From assembly GCA_903933715.1 (NCBI GenBank), contig CAIZLD010000017.1, forward strand, positions 1-64,000: a stretch of DNA of 64,000 nucleotides, given 5' to 3'. The notes under the pieces are model-generated. The model saw only the letters and a program-made list of their open reading frames with translations. It did not search any database and was not told where the DNA came from. The DNA comes from an uncultured Spartobacteria bacterium (GTDB taxonomy: Bacteria; Verrucomicrobiota; Verrucomicrobiia; Chthoniobacterales; Chthoniobacteraceae). Shown here in pieces: positions 8,901 through 15,819 of the stretch; the stretch's first letter is position 1, and each line of letters opens with the position of its first letter. The position numbers and the translations under genes were made by a program.

Positions 8901-10581
8901 AGCTGATGTCGTTTGCCATTCCATCCAAGAGCTTGCGCACTTCGCCGTCGAATGCCTGAACCACATTGCTGTAGATATTAAAAGCACCGACCGGTTTTCC
9001 CCTCACACATAACGGAAGTGAAGCCACGGAGGCCCAGCCGAAACGCTTGCCGGCCTCTTGCCAGGGAGCCGTGCGTGGGTCGTTTTGGAAATCCTGACAC
9101 CAGAACGGCCGGTTTTCCCGAATCGCAGTCCCTGTCGGCCCGCGTCCTGAGGGATCATCCTGATTCACCGAAATATTGATTTTTTCCAGATACTCGACTC
9201 CTTTGCCAAAAGATGCCTCCGGACGAACCATCCCGGTTGCCTCGTCAACAAAGCCGATCCAAGCCATTTTCATTCCGCCGAGCTGGACGATGCCACGACA
9301 GATTTTCGGCAATAATTCATCCGCATTGGCCGAATACACGATGTCCTGATTGCATTGGCTTAACGCGGTATAAAGCTGGGTCAGGCGCGAAATTCTGGCT
9401 TCGGAAGCGCTGCGCTCGGTGATGTCCCGGACAACACTCAAAAGCAATTCCCGGCCTTCGACAGTGACCTTGTGCGAGTTCACCTCCACCGGCACGGCGG
9501 ATCCGTCTTTGCAACGATGCGTGGCTTCAAAAAGAATGCCTTGAGCCCTCGCCTGCTGCATCTGGCTCTTCACCGTTTCGGGCGATTCATTTGTGCGCAA
9601 TTGTTCAATATGCAACTGCAACAACTCTGCCCGGCTGTAACCGTACAGTTTTTCTGCGGCGGCATTTGCCTCAACAATCCGCCCATCCAGAGTCACCAGA
9701 AGCAGCGGGTCACGAGCTTCCAGTGCGATCAATTGGAACTTTGACATCTCCGATTGGGCCTGTTTTCGCTCGATCACTTCCGATTCCAATTCGCCGATTT
9801 TCTGGCGAATCGCATTTTTCATCGAATCGAGACTTTTTTCGAGTGAGACCAGTTCCATGGGGCCGCCCGCCACATCCGATTCCGGGTTATTCATCTCTCC
9901 CTGGGCGATATGGTCTGCCATCCCGGCCAGGCGAATAATCGGGTCGGCGAGAGTTCTGGAAACCCGAAGGGCCACCAGCAACCCGATTGCAAGAAATCCG
10001 ATCCCGATGGCGAGCGAGTAGGCCAATGTTTTTCTCAACGCAGCCTCGATGGCGTCGAAGCTAACGCTTGCGCCAAAGCAATATTTCCTGCCCTGGTGAT
10101 CTTTGTAAGGCAATAAAACCATCCTCCCATGGCCCCATTGGTTTTGGAACGAACTGAAAACCGGCCGCATGGTTTTAAAAACTTCATCGAACGCATGAGG
10201 GTCGCGGTGGACCTCCAGGAAGGAAGCATAATCCTTTTTGCGCAGATCTTTTCCGGGAGAGGTGGCGGTGGTGAACACGATCCGGCCCCCGAGTTCCATG
10301 CAACTCCAAAGGTATTGCAGCCCGAGTTGGAGGCACAGTTTGTCATGGTTTTTCACAATGCCGGTGAACTCCTCCGGGGAGACGGACTGCTGATCTACGA
10401 TGCGGTCGTGGTAATCCTCGGATATGCTTTCCTTGGCAAGCTGCGCCGAAACCAGAATCTTTTCATCAAGCGCATTCAATAACTGATGCCTCTGCACGAA
10501 GTAACTGGCCGTTGCGGAGGCGATGGAGAGGGCAATCACAATCAACCCAATTGCCGTAAAAAGTTTCTTCCTGATAGTCAT
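5905..10581 (-). CDS. Multi-PAS/GAF hybrid sensor histidine kinase with C-terminal receiver
   Basis: About 1558 residues from the ATG at 10581. The track ORF starts at a GTG at 10692, which would add 37 residues. Domains, in track numbering: membrane segment ~42-64, periplasmic sensor ~65-220, membrane segment ~222-243, HAMP ~243-297, PAS ~315-430, GAF ~440-605, four further PAS domains between ~615 and 1125, HisKA with phospho-acceptor His at FLANMSHEIRTPMNAIL (~1150), HATPase (NLLGNAVKF, DTGVGIS, GGGTGLGLA) and receiver ~1395-1510 with Asp in LILMDMRMPGMDG (~1444) and Lys in LQKPIK. The last 85 residues are helical and contain no clear HPt histidine motif. No output regulator is adjacent. 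Confidence 0.93.
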   Translation of the reverse strand: MTIRKKLFTAIGLIVIALSIASATASYFVQRHQLLNALDEKILVSAQLAKESISEDYHDRIVDQQSVSPEEFTGIVKNHDKLCLQLGLQYLWSCMELGGRIVFTTATSPGKDLRKKDYASFLEVHRDPHAFDEVFKTMRPVFSSFQNQWGHGRMVLLPYKDHQGRKYCFGASVSFDAIEAALRKTLAYSLAIGIGFLAIGLLVALRVSRTLADPIIRLAGMADHIAQGEMNNPESDVAGGPMELVSLEKSLDSMKNAIRQKIGELESEVIERKQAQSEMSKFQLIALEARDPLLLVTLDGRIVEANAAAEKLYGYSRAELLQLHIEQLRTNESPETVKSQMQQARAQGILFEATHRCKDGSAVPVEVNSHKVTVEGRELLLSVVRDITERSASEARISRLTQLYTALSQCNQDIVYSANADELLPKICRGIVQLGGMKMAWIGFVDEATGMVRPEASFGKGVEYLEKINISVNQDDPSGRGPTGTAIRENRPFWCQDFQNDPRTAPWQEAGKRFGWASVASLPLCVRGKPVGAFNIYSNVVQAFDGEVRKLLDGMANDISFALESLLREDERKQAERALRESESRMKAILHTAMDGFVLVDEEGRMLEVNEAYCRMVGYAAPELLTMRISDLEAIESIEETGARIQKIMLQGSDRFESVQRRKDGSLFDVEVSVQYRASDHSFVTFLHDITNRKRAAQALVQANEELEQRVIERTAELEAEVAERKQQAAFVKLLIDSVPDLIFFKDMDGKYLGCNPPFSEFVGRPTEEIIGKSDRDLFGEEIGDSFRKYDRSMLESGQPQHNEEWITYADGRRQLVDTIKTPYREANGKTIGVIGISRDITERKRAELEMRKLSSVIENAPMSIFITNLNGEIEYVNPFFTQLTGYSFEEVFHKTPRILKSGLTPPEVYVALWKTIGSGEIWKAENTNRKKNGDLYVEWTVITPIKDADGKVAYYAAIKEDITERKRTEQALAKQHEQLQHLLDTAPVGVGISVDNVIRFANPRMAELVDLKVGDSVRRIYNDLEDRARMLEILNLNGIVQDMEFKMPGPHGEIRDTMGTFLNTEFEGQKGILCWLVDIGKLKAAEIELRQAKDAAESANRAKSAFLANMSHEIRTPMNAILGFTQLMQGESSTTPQQQKHLEIINRSGKFLLSLINDILEMAKIEAGRVTLKPVTFDLHELFKDLERIFVVQTTAKRLRLSVEKLAHIPRWVVGDEQKLRQVLFNLLGNAVKFTNEGLVAVRAYMDDGDPDELRLIVEIEDTGVGISEEEQSILFRRFSQTQSGRKKGGGTGLGLAITHEFIRMMGGDITMRSQPEKGSLFRFHIKLNRADAAPDSERSRVSGLCLRLHPGQKPCRILIVDDKEENRVLLMHMLTPAGFELREAATGGEAINKFKAWNPHLILMDMRMPGMDGCEAIRHIRKSANGGAVKIVVNSASTFEDDQRAALAAGADFFLQKPIKYQELIDVLQNLFVAEFRFEKAEPIAELGLQPEENILSKQGLSEQWLAELRNAVLLADFENVEKLIDEIASLDPLRAQKLRTFAEQFNAKALLQFLN

Positions 10582-10726
10582 ACTCAAGGGGGATTGGAAG
10601 TTTTGAAAAAGGGTGCCTGCGCCGAGTATCGCACAAGCAATGAAGCAAGAAAGGCTAAACAAGCATTTGCGACGCCGCTTTGCGTTTCGCACTCAGAAAC
10701 TTGCGTAAGTCTCTATCGGGAGGAAC

Positions 10727-10800
10727 TGCGCCCGTCAGGAGTCGAACCTGAAACCTTCTGATTCGTAGTCAGATGCTCTATCCAATTGAGCTACGAGCGC
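10727..10800 (-). tRNA. tRNA-Arg (anticodon ACG)
   Basis: Read on the minus strand, gcgctcg pairs with cgggcgc in the acceptor stem. The anticodon arm is tctga-ctacgaa-tcaga, giving ACG (A34 normally edited to inosine). The T arm contains ggttcgactcc. The discriminator base is A and CCA is not encoded, unlike the tRNA-Gly in this window. Confidence 0.95.
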
Positions 10801-10811
10801 TTTGTTCCACG

Positions 10812-10828
10812 GACGGCTTTTCGCCGTC
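10812..10828 (-). other. Short hairpin downstream of nuoA
   Basis: A perfect gacggc/gccgtc stem with a 5-base loop lies between nuoA and the tRNA-Arg gene. It has no T-run on the minus strand, so it is not a convincing intrinsic terminator. It may be a processing site. Confidence 0.35.
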
Positions 10829-10902
10829 AAGGGACGGAAAATAAAGCATCTTGCCGCGAGAGTTGCAAAACCTTTCTTCTTTTTTTTCGCGCTACCGGCC
10901 GA

Positions 10903-11274
10903 TCACTTCCACTCGAGAATGCCTTTGGCCCATGCCCAGACCAGACTTTCAACCAAGAGCAGTAAAAAAAGCATGATCGAGAGGAATCCCACGACCGGGA
11001 TGTTCACAAACCCCATCGCGGCAAATGGAAGCAGGAAAACGGTTTCCACGTCGAAGACAAGAAAGACGAGCGCGTAAAGGTAATAGTGCGCCTGAAATTG
11101 GATCTGCACCGGCTTTTCCGATTCGAGCCCGCATTCGTAGGTGGCTTGCTTGTCGTGACCGGGCTTGGCGGGCGAAAGGGTGCGTGCCCAAAGCCATGCG
11201 AGTCCCAGCGGGACGAGCGGAAAGATGAGGGCGATCGCCAGAAAAATGGTCAGGAGCAGGTAGTCGTAAGACAT
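10903..11274 (-). CDS. nuoA: NADH-quinone oxidoreductase subunit A
   Basis: A 123-residue membrane subunit of complex I. I start it at the ATG at 11274 (MSYDYLLLTIFLAIAL) because the track ORF's first 40 residues overlap nuoN and are not hydrophobic. Three transmembrane segments are visible, with the conserved matrix/cytoplasmic loop cysteine (ATYECGLES) and FDVETVFLLPFA, which with NuoH and NuoJ forms the mouth of the quinone/proton pathway. It is the last gene of the operon, 10 bases after nuoN. In most bacteria nuoA is first, just ahead of nuoB, so its position here is unusual. Confidence 0.93.
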   Translation of the reverse strand: MSYDYLLLTIFLAIALIFPLVPLGLAWLWARTLSPAKPGHDKQATYECGLESEKPVQIQFQAHYYLYALVFLVFDVETVFLLPFAAMGFVNIPVVGFLSIMLFLLLLVESLVWAWAKGILEWK

Positions 11275-11284
11275 GGCAAAATCG

Positions 11285-12802
11285 TTATTTAGGTTGGACG
11301 GGGGCAGCCGTAACCGGTTTGCGGTTTGCCGCTTGGGCAGCGGCTCGGAGCGGGTCCAATAGCACGCCGGGGTAGAGGCCGATGGCAAAGACACTCACCG
11401 CGAGCAGACCGGTCACGAAGGTCGCGGCGTTGCGACGGGTCACAGGCTCGGCCGGATGCGTGGCCGGGGTGACAAAGACGTGCTTGAGGACAATGAGATA
11501 GTAGTAAAGGGAGACGGCATTAAAGGTGATCGCGATGGCCACGACCCACAAAAGCCCGAGATTACCGCCTTGCGAAGCCGACCCGAGCGCCCCGGCAAAA
11601 AGATAGAATTTGCCAAAAAATCCGGCCAGGGGCGGGATACCGGCCAGCGAGATCATAAAAACCCCCATGCAGAGGGCGAGGCCGGGCGCGCTTTGGTGAA
11701 GCCCTTCAAAATGATGCAGTTGTGAGCCGCCGCGCCGTTGCTCGACGTGCAGGACGACCCCAAACGCGCCGAGGGCGGTGAGGGCGTAGACGACCACGTA
11801 GAAGAGTACGGAGATGAGGGCGGTTCCGCCGGTGGCGCTGAGCCCCAAAAGCATGTAGCCCGACTGCGCGATGGCGGAGTAGGCGAGAATGCGTTTGACG
11901 TTCGATTGGCTCAATGCGGCGAGATTCCCCACGACGATGGAGATGGCGGCGATAACGGCCAGGAGCGGCAGCCAACCGGGTTGCAGTTGGCTCGATGCCG
12001 CGCTGCCGGCCGCGCCCGCAAGTCCGATGGCGAGGAATTTGGCGAGAATCAGGAATCCGGCGACTTTGGAACCGGAGGCGATGAGGGCGGCCGAGGAGGT
12101 CGGCGCGCCTTCGTAGACGTCCGGCGCCCAGAGATGGAACGGGACGGCGGCGACTTTGAACCCGAACCCGACGATCGCCATCACAAGGCCCGCGAGGAAA
12201 AGGGGATCGCGGGTGACGGCGGGGGCGCTCTGGGCGAGATCGCGCAGGGAGGTGGCGCCCGTGGTGCCGTAAATAAGGCTGATACCGAAGAGCAGGAATG
12301 CCGCGGAGACGCCTCCCACAAGGAAATATTTTAACGACGCTTCCGCAGAGGCGCTGCTTTGTTTCAGGAATCCGGCAAGCAGGTAGAGCGGGATGCTGAC
12401 CATCTCCAGGGCGATGAAAATCATGAGCAGATTTTCGGTCCCGGCCAGCAACATCATCCCGATGGCCGTGAAGAGGATGAGCGCGAGGTATTCGGCGAAA
12501 TGCTGCCGGATGTTGGACTGCACGGCGTAAACGGCGGTGATGAGGCTCAGGCCAAGGACGACGACTTTGATAAAGCGCGTGAGCGGGTCGAGCACGGCCA
12601 TTCCGTTGGCGATGTTGCCGTAATGCGGCTGGAAGATGAGCATCGCTCCGGCCGTCACCCCCCCGATGAGCGTGAGGCTTAGGAGCATGTTGCGCTTTTG
12701 GGCGGTGGCTTTAAAAAGCCCGGCAATCAGGACGACGAGAATGGTCTCGACCAGGATCGATTCCGGCGTGAGGAGGTGAAGCAGGTTGAGGGCGGTGTTC
12801 AT
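11285..12802 (-). CDS. nuoN: NADH-quinone oxidoreductase subunit N
   Basis: A 505-residue antiporter-like subunit with about 14 membrane helices. Recognisable pieces are the helix-breaking AGSKVAGFLILAKF region, VKRILAYSAIAQSGYMLLG and the early glutamate helix (FIALEMVSIPLYLLAGF). These carry the lysine/glutamate proton path of complex I. The start ATG overlaps the nuoM stop as ATGA, indicating translational coupling. It lies in the usual position after nuoM and before the displaced nuoA. Confidence 0.94.
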   Translation of the reverse strand: MNTALNLLHLLTPESILVETILVVLIAGLFKATAQKRNMLLSLTLIGGVTAGAMLIFQPHYGNIANGMAVLDPLTRFIKVVVLGLSLITAVYAVQSNIRQHFAEYLALILFTAIGMMLLAGTENLLMIFIALEMVSIPLYLLAGFLKQSSASAEASLKYFLVGGVSAAFLLFGISLIYGTTGATSLRDLAQSAPAVTRDPLFLAGLVMAIVGFGFKVAAVPFHLWAPDVYEGAPTSSAALIASGSKVAGFLILAKFLAIGLAGAAGSAASSQLQPGWLPLLAVIAAISIVVGNLAALSQSNVKRILAYSAIAQSGYMLLGLSATGGTALISVLFYVVVYALTALGAFGVVLHVEQRRGGSQLHHFEGLHQSAPGLALCMGVFMISLAGIPPLAGFFGKFYLFAGALGSASQGGNLGLLWVVAIAITFNAVSLYYYLIVLKHVFVTPATHPAEPVTRRNAATFVTGLLAVSVFAIGLYPGVLLDPLRAAAQAANRKPVTAAPVQPK

Positions 12803-14298
12803 TTCGTCACCTCCCGGATGAGATGGTGCATGAGGGATTGCGGGCTTTCAAAGCTGCGCAGGATGGGGTCCATGAGGATTTTCGGGAAAAGACCGACACC
12901 CAAGGTCGCCGCCATGAGGATCGCTCCCCCGAGCCGTTCGGGGAGGGAGATCGGCGCGTACGGGTGCGGTTCGATTTCGATTGCGCTTTCGTGCGCCGGG
13001 AAAAAGCTCCGTTGCAGGGCACGCAGGGTAAAGGCGACGGTGATGATGGCTCCGATGGCCGCAAAGATCAGGAGCATTGGGAACGCTTTCCAAGCCCCCA
13101 GCAGGATCGAGATTTCAGCGATAAATCCGCTGAACCCGGGCATGCCCATGGAGGCGGCGGAAGCGATGACAAAGGTGAATGCGGCGAACGGGAGCGCCTT
13201 GGCCAGCCCCATTTGGCCCAACGCGCCGAGGTCGCGGGTGTGGGTCCGGTCATAGATCATCCGGCCGACGACGGCGAAGAGCAGCCCGCCGATAATCCCG
13301 TGGGAGAACATCTGCAACACGGCACCGCTCAGGCCGATGGTGTTGAGCGTGACCAACCCGAGCAGGACGAATCCCATATGGTTGATACTGGAATAACCAA
13401 CGACAAATTTGAGATCGCGCTGGGCCAGTGCGACGAGAGCGCCGTAGAGCAGCCCGACCGTGGCGAGGATGGCGATCGCCATGCGCCATTGTTCCAGGCC
13501 GTAGGGGAAGAGGGTCATGGCGACGCGCAACGCGCCATAGGAACCGAGCTTCATCACAATGCCCGCGAGCAGCATGGAGACGGCGGTGGGAGCGGCGACA
13601 TGGCCGGTGGGAGCCCATGTGTGGAACGGCCACAGGCCCGCCAAAATGCCGAACCCGAGGAACATCACCGGGAACGCCCAGAGCTGGAATCCGTGCGGGA
13701 ATTTGTATTTCGCAAGCGCGATAAGATTAAGTGAGACATCCGGGTTGACAACGTAAATGCCCAGCAGGACCAGCAAAATCAACGCGCTTCCGGCAACCGA
13801 GTAGATCGTCAGTTTCATCGCGCCGTATTCGCGATTGGTGGAGCCCCAGTTCGAAATGAGAAAATATTTCGGGATGATGACGATCTCGTAAAATACGAAG
13901 AGCAGGAACAGGTCCAGGCTTTGAAAGACGCCGTAGACGCCGCCGATGATCGTGAGGAAAAGCGCGAAAAAGGCTCGCGGTTGTTGGGTCACGTTCCAGG
14001 AGAAGAGGACGCCGGCCAGAGCAATGATCCCAGTGAGCAGAATCAGGACGAGGCTGATGCCGTCTGCGCCGGTGATGAATCCGATGCCGAGCCGCTCAAC
14101 CCACGGCAGGTTGATCATCGACTGGATCGGATACGCTTGGGGCGTCATGTCGTAGCCGCGGAACGCCGCAACGCCGAACCCGAAACCGAGCAGGGCCGAG
14201 AGGAGCGCAATCCATTTGGCGGCTTGGCCCCATCGCACCGGGAGGAGCAAAATGAGGGCGACGCCCAGGAACGAGGATAGGAGGGTGGCGGTCAGCAT
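12799..14298 (-). CDS. nuoM: NADH-quinone oxidoreductase subunit M, second copy
   Basis: A 499-residue antiporter-like subunit with about 14 helices. NuoM marks include FVFYEIVIIPKYFLISNWG (the conserved membrane glutamate), FHTWAPTGHVAAPTAVSMLLAGIVMKLGSYG and FVVGYSSINHMGFVLLG. The order suggests a fourth proton-pumping module alongside NuoL, the first NuoM and NuoN. Its start overlaps the stop of the first nuoM by one base (TAATG), and its stop overlaps nuoN by ATGA. It is clearly diverged from the upstream copy, so this is not a recent duplication. Confidence 0.92.
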   Translation of the reverse strand: MLTATLLSSFLGVALILLLPVRWGQAAKWIALLSALLGFGFGVAAFRGYDMTPQAYPIQSMINLPWVERLGIGFITGADGISLVLILLTGIIALAGVLFSWNVTQQPRAFFALFLTIIGGVYGVFQSLDLFLLFVFYEIVIIPKYFLISNWGSTNREYGAMKLTIYSVAGSALILLVLLGIYVVNPDVSLNLIALAKYKFPHGFQLWAFPVMFLGFGILAGLWPFHTWAPTGHVAAPTAVSMLLAGIVMKLGSYGALRVAMTLFPYGLEQWRMAIAILATVGLLYGALVALAQRDLKFVVGYSSINHMGFVLLGLVTLNTIGLSGAVLQMFSHGIIGGLLFAVVGRMIYDRTHTRDLGALGQMGLAKALPFAAFTFVIASAASMGMPGFSGFIAEISILLGAWKAFPMLLIFAAIGAIITVAFTLRALQRSFFPAHESAIEIEPHPYAPISLPERLGGAILMAATLGVGLFPKILMDPILRSFESPQSLMHHLIREVTK

Positions 14299-15812
14299 TA
14301 TGGCAAAAGATTGAGGACCGTTTGGTTAAACAGGGTGATGAGAAGTTGCGGGCAGATGCCCACCGCAAACATGAGCGCAATGGCGGGCGCGACGGTGGCG
14401 CGCTCGGCAAGGCTCAAATCCGGGAAGCTGGCCCAGCGTGGATTGAGCGGGCCGGTGAAGACGCGCTGGATCATCGTGAGCAGGAAAAGCGCGGTGATGA
14501 ACAGCCCGATGGCGGCGAGGGCGGCGGCACCGGGGGTCAGCGCAAAGGAGCCTTTGAAAATGAGAAATTCGCCCACAAAACCGTTCAGCCCGGGCAGGCC
14601 GAGCGAAGAGAAAAGGCTGATTCCCATGAGACCCGTCAGGACCGGGGCCAGCGTTCGCAATCCGCCAAAATCGTTCAGGCCTCGCAAGCCGCCGCTGCGG
14701 GTTTCGATGAAGCCGATAAAGCAGAAGATCGCAGCGGCGGTGAGACCGTGGTTGAAGATTTGGAGCAGGACGCCGTTCATGGCGGCGGCGCGATCGCCCA
14801 GCGTCACCGAGGCATGCCCGGCGGCGGCGATGGCGAAGATCCCCAGCAAGCAGTAGCCCAAGTGGTTGATGGAAGAATAGGCGACGATGCGCTTGAGATC
14901 GCGTTGGCCCAGCGCGGCAAAGGCTCCAAAGATGATCGTGACCAGCGCGAAAGCGAGCAGCGGCTTTTGGAGGTGGAACATCAACCCCGGGAAGAGCGGC
15001 AGCAGCAACCGGAGCAAGCCGTAGACGCCCATTTTGGAAAGCAGCCCGGTGAGCAGCATCGAGACCGGGGCCGGAGCCTCGGTGTAAGCGTCGGGAAGCC
15101 AGGTATGGAACGGGACCACCGGCACTTTGACGGCGAGCCCCAGGAAGATCCCGCCAAAGACCAGCAAGCTGATCCATTTCCAATGAAACGCGGCGGAGAG
15201 GGCGTGGCCGAGCTTGTTTTCGTGCGCGAGTTTGGCGAGGTCGATCAGGTTAAACGTGCCGGTCGCTTGATGGATTGCCAGGAAACCAAGCAGCATCGCG
15301 AACCCGCCCAGCAGCGTGTAAATAAACATCTGCGTCGCGGCGGCAGTGGCCTTGGCGCTTCCGCCCATGCGGATCAGGAAGAACGCGGGGACGAGGCTCA
15401 GTTCGTAGTAAAGGAACCAGTGGATGAAATTGAGCGCGGTGAACGTCCCGAGGAGCGTCGTTTGCAGAAGCAGGATGAGAGTGACGTTAAATTTCGTGGA
15501 GCGTTCGCCCAAGGCCAAAAGCGCAAACGGCGTGACGATGCAGGTCAGGAGCAGGAGTAGCAAACTCAGGCCGTCCGCCCCGAGGAAATATTGAATGTGC
15601 AACGCCGGAATCCAGTCACGTTGCTCTATAAATTGCAAACCGCCCGCGGCGCGGTCGTATTGCAACGCCAGCGCAACGGTCGCGGCGAGGGTTGCGAAGG
15701 CGAATCCGAGCCCGCCCGCGCGAATGAGGGCGCGTTTGTCGGGAAGGAGCGCCACCAAAAGTGCGCCCGCCAGCGGAATGAACGTGAGGAGTGTGAGGTA
15801 AAAATTGCTCAT
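14298..15812 (-). CDS. nuoM: NADH-quinone oxidoreductase subunit M, first copy
   Basis: A 504-residue antiporter-like subunit. Marks are FLYYELSLVPAFFLIRMGG (conserved glutamate), FHTWLPDAYTEAPAPVSMLLTGLLSKMGVYG, IVAYSSINHLGYCLLG and GLPGLNGFVGEFLIF. It sits seven bases after nuoL and is immediately followed by a second nuoM. The PDAYTEAP loop is the form usual in canonical NuoM, whereas the downstream copy has APTGHVAAP. This copy may therefore be the standard NuoM and the other the extra subunit, but only a tree can settle that. Confidence 0.93.
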   Translation of the reverse strand: MSNFYLTLLTFIPLAGALLVALLPDKRALIRAGGLGFAFATLAATVALALQYDRAAGGLQFIEQRDWIPALHIQYFLGADGLSLLLLLLTCIVTPFALLALGERSTKFNVTLILLLQTTLLGTFTALNFIHWFLYYELSLVPAFFLIRMGGSAKATAAATQMFIYTLLGGFAMLLGFLAIHQATGTFNLIDLAKLAHENKLGHALSAAFHWKWISLLVFGGIFLGLAVKVPVVPFHTWLPDAYTEAPAPVSMLLTGLLSKMGVYGLLRLLLPLFPGLMFHLQKPLLAFALVTIIFGAFAALGQRDLKRIVAYSSINHLGYCLLGIFAIAAAGHASVTLGDRAAAMNGVLLQIFNHGLTAAAIFCFIGFIETRSGGLRGLNDFGGLRTLAPVLTGLMGISLFSSLGLPGLNGFVGEFLIFKGSFALTPGAAALAAIGLFITALFLLTMIQRVFTGPLNPRWASFPDLSLAERATVAPAIALMFAVGICPQLLITLFNQTVLNLLP

Positions 15813-15819
15813 GCTTTGT

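Noticed and set aside
12799-15812. Recent duplication or assembly error producing two nuoM genes
   Set aside because: The two proteins differ throughout, including the PDAYTEAP versus APTGHVAAP loop, and both are intact and translationally coupled.
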